Origin: Flavisolibacter sp.
GTDB taxonomy: Bacteria; Bacteroidota; Bacteroidia; Chitinophagales; Chitinophagaceae
Direction of reading: 5' to 3'
DNA: 10,638 bases
Assembly (NCBI GenBank): GCA_013695175.1
Contig: JACDAZ010000035.1
Coordinates: forward strand, 1 to 10,638
Positions within the stretch are counted from its first letter, which is position 1; each line of letters opens with the position of its first letter. Under the pieces are notes generated by a model that saw nothing but the letters and a program-made list of their open reading frames with translations, was not told the origin of the DNA and did no database searches. Both the position numbers and the translations under genes were made by a program. This document shows, in pieces, positions 1 to 6,541 of the stretch.

Positions 1-157
1 TGGTTTAAATGCCATTGCAGGTATAGATGGTGAATTATTTACTATTGCCATTAATTATGGGATTGGCTTAGCCAGGCTACAGCCTGCTGAATATACTTTA
101 TACAACAGTATCAATAAAAACCGTGTTGTTAGTTTTACAGTAGGTATAAAAATGTAA
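1..157 (+). CDS. 3' end of probable outer-membrane beta-barrel protein (partial)
   Basis: An open frame enters from the left edge (first full codon at base 2) and ends at TAA 155-157, giving the last 51 residues of a protein. The residues alternate between hydrophobic and polar (for example ELFTIAINYGIGLARL) and end in RVVSFTVGIKM. That resembles the last membrane strands of Bacteroidota outer-membrane beta-barrel proteins of the PorT/porin-like type, which would place it in the outer membrane. No catalytic motif is visible and the N-terminus is outside the window, so the family is a guess from strand pattern alone. It is followed 59 bases later by bshB1 on the same strand; a weak TTGGT/ACCAA dyad at 173-190 lies between them. 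Confidence 0.55.
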   Translation, partial: GLNAIAGIDGELFTIAINYGIGLARLQPAEYTLYNSINKNRVVSFTVGIKM

Positions 158-216
158 AGCCCATATGTTTCATTGGTGTATTTTAACCAAAAAGCTAAAC
201 GCATTATCTTGCAGCA

Positions 217-945
217 ATGAAACTGGATATATTAGCAATTGGTTCTCACCCCGATGATGTTGAGTTAGGTTGTTCCGGCACATTAATTAAGGAAATCAGG
301 AAAGGAAAAAAAGCAGGTATCATAGACCTTACTGAGGGTGAATTGGGAACACGTGGTACAGTAGAAACAAGACATAATGAGGCTGCAGATGCAGCAAAAA
401 TTATGGGTTTATCGGTAAGGATAAATATGAAAATGCGTGATGGTTTCTTTGTTAATGATGAACAACATCAATTGCAACTGATACGCATATTAAGAAGATA
501 CCAGCCAGATATAGTTATTGGAAATATAATGGACGACCGTCACCCGGATCATGGACGTGCAGGTAAATTAATTTTTGATTCCTGTTTTCTTTCGGGCTTA
601 AAGCAAATAAAAACTGTTGATGAAGGAAAAGAACAGGAAAAGTGGAGACCCAAACAGTTATTTCATTATATACAGGATCGTTTTTATGAACCTCATTTTG
701 TAATAGATATCACTGAAGTTTTTGATCAGCGATTAAAAGCCATACAAGCTTATAAAACTCAGTTCCATCATCCGGGTAGCAATGAACCGGAAACTTATAT
801 TTCCAGTCCCGATTTTATGGAAGCACTTACAGCCCGTGCACGTTTATTAGGTAAACGCATAGGTGTAAAATATGCTGAGGGATTTTTATCTGAAAAAAGT
901 ATAGGTATAGATGGTTTTGATGCGCTTGTTTTGAATGAAACTTAA
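217..945 (+). CDS. bshB1: BshB1, N-acetylglucosaminyl-malate deacetylase (bacillithiol synthesis)
   Basis: This is a 242-residue zinc deacetylase of the PIG-L/LmbE family. BshB1 removes the acetyl group from GlcNAc-malate to give GlcN-malate, the second step of bacillithiol synthesis in the cytoplasm, between the BshA glycosyltransferase and the BshC cysteine ligase (neither is in this window). The N-terminal SHPDDVELGCSGT motif supplies the zinc ligands His11 and Asp14 and the likely general base Asp13. A second motif, DDRHPDHGRAG near residues 106-116, supplies the third ligand, His112. Length and start match the family, with MKLDILAIGSHPDD beginning directly at the first beta strand. No Shine-Dalgarno sequence is seen, which is normal for this phylum. 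Its stop codon overlaps that of the convergent PAP2 gene. The BshB1 subtype, rather than a general LmbE deacetylase, rests on overall resemblance to Bacteroidota BshB1 (LTEGELGTRGT, FHHPGS). Confidence 0.9.
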   Translation: MKLDILAIGSHPDDVELGCSGTLIKEIRKGKKAGIIDLTEGELGTRGTVETRHNEAADAAKIMGLSVRINMKMRDGFFVNDEQHQLQLIRILRRYQPDIVIGNIMDDRHPDHGRAGKLIFDSCFLSGLKQIKTVDEGKEQEKWRPKQLFHYIQDRFYEPHFVIDITEVFDQRLKAIQAYKTQFHHPGSNEPETYISSPDFMEALTARARLLGKRIGVKYAEGFLSEKSIGIDGFDALVLNET

Positions 946-1631
946 TTGTGTATAGACAAAACACTTTTCTTTTCTGTCATTTTATTCATTAACCAAAATG
1001 ATAAAATAGACCATGCAAATCCCATGCAAAAACCAGCCAGTACATCTGTTGGATAATGCACTCTTAATATGATCCTGCTTACACCAACAATAAATGCAAA
1101 TAGCAATAACAGGAAAGAGAAAAAAAATTTCCAAAATAATTTTTTATTTCGCTGCCATATCAAGTATATAAATATGCTGCAAAGTATAAATGTTAGTAAT
1201 GCATGCCCGCTTGGAAAACTATAGTTGGTAATATTTTCAACAAGGGGCAGATCAGGACGATCTCTTTTAAACAAGCCTTTTAATACAAACAATAAACCTG
1301 TACTGGTTGTGCCAATAATTAATACAGAAGTTGCATACCGGTTTCTTTTTCTTAAAAAGAAATATGCAACCATTAATAAATAAAAAGGAATCAGAAACTC
1401 AGGCTTACCAAAAAAAGTAAAAAACTTCATCATGCTGATAAACCAATCTGCATCCCAGGAAGCAAAAAAATCAAAAACACGTTCATCAATTGCAGCTTCA
1501 TCATGTTGAGCAATTTCATGTGCCAGGTAAGCAAAGGCAAGGAAGGATCCAATAAAAGCAATGGAAACAATAAGTATCTCTAATACAATTTCTAAAATAA
1601 GTTTCCATTTCCGATCTTCCATAACATTCAT
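942..1631 (-). CDS. PAP2-family integral membrane phosphatase
   Basis: This is a type-2 phosphatidic-acid-phosphatase-like membrane enzyme that removes phosphate from lipid phosphates or from undecaprenyl diphosphate at the outer face of the inner membrane. All three motifs of the family are intact: KGLFKRDRP (K-x6-RP), PSGH, and SRIILRVHYPTD (SR-x5-H-x3-D), with the PSGH and SR-x5-H histidines as catalytic residues. Around them are about five or six hydrophobic segments, including one near the N-terminus and one near the C-terminus. I chose ATG 1631 (229 residues). A GTG at 1649 and an ATG at 1622 are in-frame alternatives, and the first conserved segment (KWKLILEIVLEIL) lies after all three. 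The gene converges on bshB1 with a 4-base overlap. The substrate cannot be read from the sequence; BacA-independent undecaprenyl diphosphate recycling or lipid A dephosphorylation are possibilities. Confidence 0.85.
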   Translation of the reverse strand: MNVMEDRKWKLILEIVLEILIVSIAFIGSFLAFAYLAHEIAQHDEAAIDERVFDFFASWDADWFISMMKFFTFFGKPEFLIPFYLLMVAYFFLRKRNRYATSVLIIGTTSTGLLFVLKGLFKRDRPDLPLVENITNYSFPSGHALLTFILCSIFIYLIWQRNKKLFWKFFFSFLLLLFAFIVGVSRIILRVHYPTDVLAGFCMGFAWSILSFWLMNKMTEKKSVLSIHN

Positions 1632-1717
1632 TAAATAGGATAGGAGCACTTAAAAACATATGCCAGATAAGGGAGATGGTTATCAATAACTGCAGCTACT
1701 TCCTTTTGTTTTAATTA

Positions 1718-1777
1718 AATACTAATTTAATTAGTGTTTAATTACTAATATATTTAGCTTTACAATTAGTTAGTATT
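1718..1777. promoter_or_regulatory. Clustered ACTAAT/ATTAGT dyads: putative dinB operator and promoter
   Basis: The 60 bases before dinB carry repeated half-sites. ACTAATT-T-AATTAGT is a perfect dyad at 1721-1735. A further ACTAAT lies at 1744-1749 and ATTAGT at 1765-1770, and AATACTAA (1718-1725) pairs with TTAGTATT (1770-1777) at the outer edges. TATATTTA at 1749-1756 differs from the Bacteroidota -7 consensus TAnnTTTG only in the last base, so the 1721-1735 dyad would cover the expected -33 region. That is where a repressor would sit. Because dinB encodes a translesion polymerase, a LexA-like repressor is the natural candidate, but the binding protein is inferred. The region is very AT-rich, so some of the symmetry could be chance. 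Confidence 0.5.
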
Positions 1778-1780
1778 AAA

Positions 1781-2992
1781 ATGGCATTCATAAACAGTAA
1801 TAGGAACATTGTACACTTTGACCTTGATTCATTTTTTGTATCTGTAGAATGCCTGAAGAACAACAAATTAAAAGGAAGGCCCTTGGCTGTAGGAGGCAGC
1901 AGCGATAGAGGTGTCATTGCTTCCTGCAGTTATGAAGCAAGAAAATACGGAGTTTATTCTGCCATGCCTGTAAAGCTGTCAAAAAGGCTCTGTCCTGATC
2001 TTTTAATTATTAAAGGCGACTCTGACAGTTACTCCAAATATTCCAGGCTTGTTACAGAAGTTATTGCAGGTTCTGTACCCATGTTTGAAAAATCATCAAT
2101 TGATGAATTTTATATTGATATGACGGGAATGGAAAAATTTTTTGGTTGTGCTGCTTATACCAGAGATCTAAGAAAAAAAATTGAAAAAGAAAGCGGGCTG
2201 AATATATCTTATGGCTTAGCATCAAATAAATTAATCAGTAAAGTAGCTACAGACGAAGCAAAACCACACGGGCAACTTGAAATTCCTTTTGGAAGTGAAA
2301 AATCTTTTTTAGCGCCACTGCCTGTAGAAAAACTGCCCATGGTGGGTCCAAAAACAGGAGCCCTTTTAAAAAGAATGGGAGTGGAAACGGTTAATATACT
2401 TAGCCAGATACCTCTTGATATGATGACCAACCTGATGGGCAAAAATGGAATTGAATTGCATCGTCGTGCAAATGGTATTGATGAAACACCTATTGTTCCT
2501 TTCCATGAGCAAAAGTCAATTGGAACAGAACAAACTTTTGAATCAGATACTATTGATATATACTTTATGTTCAAAGAATTGGTGCGGATGACTGAGGGTA
2601 TCGCTTTTGATCTAAGATCTCAAAACAAACTTACCGGGTGCATAACTGTAAAAATTCGCTACAGCGATTTTCAAACATTTACAAAACAGGAATCTATTAA
2701 TTATACAGCAGCAGATCATGTTTTACTGCGAAAGGTGAAAGAACTGTTTTCAAAATTGTACAACCGCAGGCAATTGATAAGGTTAATAGGAGTAAGGTTT
2801 ACTGACCTGATTCCGGGTAATTACCAGATCAATTTGTTTGATGACACCCAGGAACTAATAAGGCTGTACCAGGCAATTGACAGTGTAAAATCACAATATG
2901 GTGAACCCTTACTCATTCGTGCCAGCGGGTTTGATAAAAACGAAAAACTCAGACGAAAAACAGATAAAATTTTCAAACCGTTTAAATTATAA
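1781..2992 (+). CDS. dinB: DNA polymerase IV (Y-family translesion polymerase)
   Basis: This is a 403-residue error-prone polymerase that copies past damaged template bases. The palm and fingers are complete: HFDLDSFF near the start gives catalytic Asp14 and the steric-gate aromatic Phe19 that excludes ribonucleotides, and SSIDEFYIDMTG gives Asp108 and Glu109. The thumb helix-hairpin-helix motif is LPMVGPKTGALLKRMG (about 185-200), and a little-finger domain follows (about 245-345). QINLFD at 349-354 fits the sliding-clamp-binding consensus QxxLF. About 50 residues follow it, so it is internal rather than at the extreme C-terminus as in E. coli Pol IV. All catalytic acids are present, which separates it from the inactive ImuB proteins. 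It lies 44 bases upstream of the DnaE-type gene, probably in one transcript, behind an intergenic region rich in inverted repeats. No imuA or lexA lies alongside. Confidence 0.93.
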   Translation: MAFINSNRNIVHFDLDSFFVSVECLKNNKLKGRPLAVGGSSDRGVIASCSYEARKYGVYSAMPVKLSKRLCPDLLIIKGDSDSYSKYSRLVTEVIAGSVPMFEKSSIDEFYIDMTGMEKFFGCAAYTRDLRKKIEKESGLNISYGLASNKLISKVATDEAKPHGQLEIPFGSEKSFLAPLPVEKLPMVGPKTGALLKRMGVETVNILSQIPLDMMTNLMGKNGIELHRRANGIDETPIVPFHEQKSIGTEQTFESDTIDIYFMFKELVRMTEGIAFDLRSQNKLTGCITVKIRYSDFQTFTKQESINYTAADHVLLRKVKELFSKLYNRRQLIRLIGVRFTDLIPGNYQINLFDDTQELIRLYQAIDSVKSQYGEPLLIRASGFDKNEKLRRKTDKIFKPFKL

Positions 2993-2999
2993 TTTAAAC
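2980..2999. repeat. Perfect 20-bp palindrome spanning the dinB stop
   Basis: The 20 bases are exactly self-complementary, with 10-base arms GTTTAAATTA and TAATTTAAAC and no spacer. The left part encodes the last dinB residues (FKL) and TAA lies at 2990-2992. The symmetry stops at C2979/A3000. It could be a protein-binding site between the two polymerase genes, or simply AT-rich coincidence. It has no loop, so a stable RNA hairpin would have to open several central pairs. Confidence 0.6.
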
Positions 3000-3036
3000 A
3001 TTGTTGCATCAACTGTTCTTCAAATTCATTTCTAAC

Positions 3037-6021
3037 ATGTACATCAATTGCAAAACATATTTCAGCTTTTTATACGGAACATTTGCTACTGAAGAATTAG
3101 TGAAGGCTGCTGTACAGCATGGTGTAACTACACTTGCTTTAACTAATATCAATAATACATGCGACATGTGGGATTTTGTTGACTACTGTAAACAAAATAA
3201 TATAAAACCTGTTGCCGGCACAGAGATCAGGAATGATACAGAATTGCTTTATATATTACTGGCTAAAAACAATAAAGGCTTTTATTACATAAATCGTTTT
3301 CTTTCTGAACATCTTTCACAAAAGAAACCATTTCCTGCAAGACCTTCAATTGAAGATGATGTTTTTGTTATATACCCCCTTGGAAAAATAGCCATAAACG
3401 GATTAGCTGGAAATGAATATATAGGCATACAACCTTCAGAGGTGAACAAGCTTTTTGGCTTAAGTGTACAGGTGTATTTACACAAACTGGTCATACGGCA
3501 ACCTGTAACTTTTCAAAATATAAAATGGTATAATGTACATCGTTTGTTACAGGCTATTGATAAAAATATAATATTGAGTAAACAAGATCATAATATCCTT
3601 GCAGGAAAAAATGAAGTCTTTCTACCACAATCAGAATTAATTCAATCATTTCAACAGTATCCCGGCATCATTACAAATACTTTAAAGCTTTTGGAAAAAT
3701 GCGAAATTGATTTGGAGTTTCATAAGGATAAAACAAAAAAGCTTTATTCTGCCACAGCACACGATGATAAAATTTTGCTCCAAAAACTAGCCATGAATGG
3801 ATTGGTTCAACGCTATGGCACAAAAAACAAAATAGCAAGAGAAAGAGTAGTCAAAGAATTAAAAATCATTAATGCGTTAAACTTTAATGCTTATTTTTTA
3901 ATTACGTGGGATATCATTCGTTATGCACAAAGCCAGGGTTTTTTTTATATCGGCCGGGGTAGTGGTGCTAATTCCATTGTTGCTTATTGCCTGCAGATAA
4001 CAGATGTAGATCCTATTGAATTGGATTTGTACTTTGAAAGATTTTTGAATCCATACAGGTCTGCACCTCCTGATTTTGATATTGACTTCAGCCATAGAGA
4101 CCGCGATGAAATGATTGATTATATTTTTAAACGTTATGGCAGGGATCATGTTTGCTTATTAGGGTCATATACAACATTTCAAAACAGGGCTATTGTACGT
4201 GAGTTAGGTAAAGTTTTTGGATTACCAAAAGAAGAAATTGACCAGCTGGACGGAAATGTTTTAAAAGATGATAAGATACAAAAGCAAATACTTCATTACG
4301 GGGCACTGATAAAAAATTTTCCTGATCATTTAAGTATACATGCTGGTGGCATTCTTATAAGTGATGAGCCCATACATGCGTATACTGCTACAGAAATGCC
4401 TCCAAAAGGATTCAGTACTTCTCAGATAGATATGTTTATTGCTGAAAAGATTGGTTTGTTTAAGTTGGATATTCTTTCGCAACGTGGACTGGGTCATATA
4501 AAAGAAGCCATTGAGATTATACAGGAAAACAAAAACATTTCAATTAACATACATGAAATTGAAAAATTTAAAAAAGATAACCAGATTGCGAATCAAATCA
4601 GAAATGCAGATACTATAGGTTGTTTTTATATTGAAAGTCCGGGTATGCGGCAACTGCTTAAAAAACTAAAGTGTGACGATTATCTCACTTTGGTTGCGGC
4701 TTCATCCATTATACGTCCCGGTGTTTCTCAAAGTGGTATGATGAAGCAATATATTTATCGTTTTCATAATCCCGGCACATTTGAATACCTGCATCCAAAG
4801 ATGAAAGAACTGCTGGAGGAAACATATGGTGTGATGGTTTACCAGGAAGATGTGATAAAAGTGGCACACCATTTTGCAGGATTAGACATGGGAGAAGCCG
4901 ATGTATTGCGCAGGGCAATGAGTGGTAAATACAGGAGCAGGAAAGCTTTTGAAAAAATAAGGGCAAAGTTTTTCAGCAACTGCAAAAGCTACGGTTATCC
5001 TGATGCCATAACGAGCGAAGTGTGGCGGCAGATAGAAAGTTTTGGTGGCTATTCCTTTTCAAAAGCACACTCTGCCAGTTTTGCTGTAGAAAGTTACCAG
5101 AGTCTTTTTTTAAAGACTCATTATCCTATGGAATTTATGGTAGCTGTCATCAACAACTTTGGTGGTTTTTATTCAAGAGAGCTTTATTTCCATGAATTAA
5201 AAAAAACAGGTGCCCTTATTCATTTGCCCTGTGTTAATACAAGTAAGGATTTTACTGCTATTAAAGGTTCAGATGTCACTATGGGTTTTGTACATATAAA
5301 AGATATTCAACTGGAACTTGCAAATAACATCATTGAACAAAGAAATAAAAATGGATTATACCTGCACTTGCAGGATTTTATTGAAAAGATTCGACCCGGT
5401 ATAGAGCAGTTAAATACCCTGATCAGGTGTGGAGCATTCAGGTTTACAGGAAAGACAAAAAAAGAACTGCTTTGGCAAGCAAATTTTTTACAAAAGAAAA
5501 GCAGTAAGCATTCTACCGAACGTTTATTATTTCAGGAACCTCCACATGATTTCAAACTGCCTGCACTACATAATAATCCGCTTGATGATGTAATGGATGA
5601 ATGGGAGATACTGGGTTTTCCTGTAGGTAATGTTTTTGAAGTTGCCGATGTGGACCTAAGTCAATATTTGCCTGCAGCAGAAATTGAAAAACATTTAGGT
5701 GAAAAAGTATTAGTACTTGGATATCTTATTACATCAAAACCGGTTCATACAGTAAAAAATGAAACCATGTTTTTCCATACATTTATTGATGCAGGTGGTG
5801 ACTGGTTGGATACAGTATTCTTTCCGCAGGTAGCTGCTACCTACCCGTTAACAGGGAGAGGGTTTTATAGTATGAAGGGAAAGGTGATAGAAGAATTTGG
5901 AGTTTTCACCGTTGATGTTCATTCTTGTAATAAGATTGGAATGAAATCAAGGGCACAGGTTGCTAATAATTTGCTATTGAAAGATAAATCACATAAACAA
6001 ATTGAAGTGCCGCGAACGTGA
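3037..6021 (+). CDS. dnaE: Short DnaE-type DNA polymerase III alpha subunit, probably error-prone (DnaE2-like)
   Basis: This is a C-family replicative-type polymerase of 994 residues. It has an N-terminal PHP domain (about 1-195), the Pol III palm with GRGSGANS (306-313) and PPDFDIDF holding catalytic Asp348 and Asp350, the third acid Asp478 in FKLDIL, a helix-hairpin-helix region near 781-801 and an OB fold (about 891-963). It ends soon after the OB fold, so the tau-binding tail of main replicative DnaE is missing, as in DnaE2-type enzymes. PHP metal ligands are replaced (N4 and K6 for the usual His-x-His; TNIN for TDHG), predicting an inactive PHP site. ERLLF (828-832), between the helix-hairpin-helix and OB regions, is only a weak clamp-motif candidate. 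The start is the ATG before YINCKTYFS, the first PHP strand; a TTG at 3001 would only add an unconserved extension. Its place behind dinB suggests joint translesion synthesis. Confidence 0.9.
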   Translation: MYINCKTYFSFLYGTFATEELVKAAVQHGVTTLALTNINNTCDMWDFVDYCKQNNIKPVAGTEIRNDTELLYILLAKNNKGFYYINRFLSEHLSQKKPFPARPSIEDDVFVIYPLGKIAINGLAGNEYIGIQPSEVNKLFGLSVQVYLHKLVIRQPVTFQNIKWYNVHRLLQAIDKNIILSKQDHNILAGKNEVFLPQSELIQSFQQYPGIITNTLKLLEKCEIDLEFHKDKTKKLYSATAHDDKILLQKLAMNGLVQRYGTKNKIARERVVKELKIINALNFNAYFLITWDIIRYAQSQGFFYIGRGSGANSIVAYCLQITDVDPIELDLYFERFLNPYRSAPPDFDIDFSHRDRDEMIDYIFKRYGRDHVCLLGSYTTFQNRAIVRELGKVFGLPKEEIDQLDGNVLKDDKIQKQILHYGALIKNFPDHLSIHAGGILISDEPIHAYTATEMPPKGFSTSQIDMFIAEKIGLFKLDILSQRGLGHIKEAIEIIQENKNISINIHEIEKFKKDNQIANQIRNADTIGCFYIESPGMRQLLKKLKCDDYLTLVAASSIIRPGVSQSGMMKQYIYRFHNPGTFEYLHPKMKELLEETYGVMVYQEDVIKVAHHFAGLDMGEADVLRRAMSGKYRSRKAFEKIRAKFFSNCKSYGYPDAITSEVWRQIESFGGYSFSKAHSASFAVESYQSLFLKTHYPMEFMVAVINNFGGFYSRELYFHELKKTGALIHLPCVNTSKDFTAIKGSDVTMGFVHIKDIQLELANNIIEQRNKNGLYLHLQDFIEKIRPGIEQLNTLIRCGAFRFTGKTKKELLWQANFLQKKSSKHSTERLLFQEPPHDFKLPALHNNPLDDVMDEWEILGFPVGNVFEVADVDLSQYLPAAEIEKHLGEKVLVLGYLITSKPVHTVKNETMFFHTFIDAGGDWLDTVFFPQVAATYPLTGRGFYSMKGKVIEEFGVFTVDVHSCNKIGMKSRAQVANNLLLKDKSHKQIEVPRT

Positions 6022-6037
6022 ACAAAATATTTGTTCA
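6019..6037. repeat. Dyad spanning the dnaE stop codon
   Basis: Eight-base arms TGAACAAA and TTTGTTCA are separated by ATA. The first three bases are the dnaE stop codon. It could form a weak AT-rich RNA hairpin or be a binding site. It lies 14 bases upstream of the GC-rich hairpin at 6052-6075. Confidence 0.5.
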
Positions 6038-6051
6038 AAGGTTAAGTTCTA

Positions 6052-6075
6052 GCCGTGTCTCCGCAGGGACACGGC
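6052..6075 (+). terminator. GC-rich hairpin between convergent dnaE and GNAT genes (putative terminator or dispersed repeat)
   Basis: GCCGTGTC and GACACGGC form a perfect 8-bp stem. In the + strand transcript it extends through a U-G wobble and a C-G pair to 10 bp around a CGCA tetraloop; on the - strand the wobble becomes an A-C mismatch, so the fold favours the dnaE transcript. It is markedly richer in GC than its surroundings and sits where dnaE and the GNAT gene converge, which suits a terminator. Only a poor T-run follows (GTCTATTTAATC), so it may instead be a REP-like intergenic repeat. Confidence 0.5.
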
Positions 6076-6089
6076 GTCTATTTAATCAC

Positions 6090-6527
6090 TTAAACCAACT
6101 TCTTTTGCATTTTATAATGCTTAATCCCTACTTCTTCAAATTCATCCCCAACAATTTCATAACCGCATTTTCTATAAAAATCAACAACAACTGACCTTGC
6201 ATGCATCATCAATATTTTAAATCCATTGGATGCTGCTATATCCTCTGCAAATTCAACAATGGCAGCTCCAACACCTTTACCATGCAAAGCAGTAAGAACA
6301 GCCATTTGCCGCAATTGAATTACATCCTTATTCCCGGGTGTGAGTACACAACATCCAACTATAATATCTTCATTAAAAGCACCAATAAGTAAATCATCTT
6401 TTTCTTGTTCTCTTTCAATATAAGTAGCAGGTACACCAATGGGTTCTAAAAGAACATTCAACCTCAGTTCAATCATCTTTTCATATGCCGGTGATTTATG
6501 CTTTAACAGCCTGAGTTTTACATCCAT
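6090..6527 (-). CDS. GNAT-family N-acetyltransferase
   Basis: This is a 145-residue single-domain acetyltransferase that would move an acetyl group from acetyl-CoA to an amine; the substrate is unknown. The core strand IQLRQMAVL leads into the pyrophosphate-binding loop HGKGVGAAIVEF (about 82-93), a form of the R/Q-x-x-G-x-G/A motif with His in the first position. The late FYRKCGYEIVGDEFEEVGIKHYKM segment is the usual GNAT C-terminal part, with Tyr in the FY pair as a possible general acid. The overall pattern, including GIKHYKM, recalls the ElaA/YjcF-like branch. I chose ATG 6527; a GTG two codons earlier is also in frame. It begins 14 bases after the M20 peptidase stop on the same strand, so the two are probably co-transcribed. 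It ends facing the dnaE hairpin region. Confidence 0.82.
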   Translation of the reverse strand: MDVKLRLLKHKSPAYEKMIELRLNVLLEPIGVPATYIEREQEKDDLLIGAFNEDIIVGCCVLTPGNKDVIQLRQMAVLTALHGKGVGAAIVEFAEDIAASNGFKILMMHARSVVVDFYRKCGYEIVGDEFEEVGIKHYKMQKKLV

Positions 6528-6541
6528 TTGCACTATAAATA

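Noticed and set aside
173..190. TTGGT/ACCAA dyad after the beta-barrel gene as a terminator
   Set aside because: Only five paired bases, AT-rich loop and no T-run; too weak to call as a feature.
1632..1649. GTG start at 1649 for the PAP2 gene
   Set aside because: The in-frame ATG codons at 1631 and 1622 are more usual starts, and the extra residues (LLSYL) add no recognisable feature. It cannot be excluded.
2209..2574. Antisense open frame inside dinB, with similar ones inside dnaE, the M20 gene and arginase
   Set aside because: Their translations show no domain pattern and they are fully covered by strongly conserved genes in other frames.
3001..3036. In-frame TTG extension adding 12 residues to the N-terminus of the DnaE protein
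   Set aside because: The added residues do not look like part of the PHP domain, and ATG 3037 falls exactly where family members begin (MYINCKTYFS).
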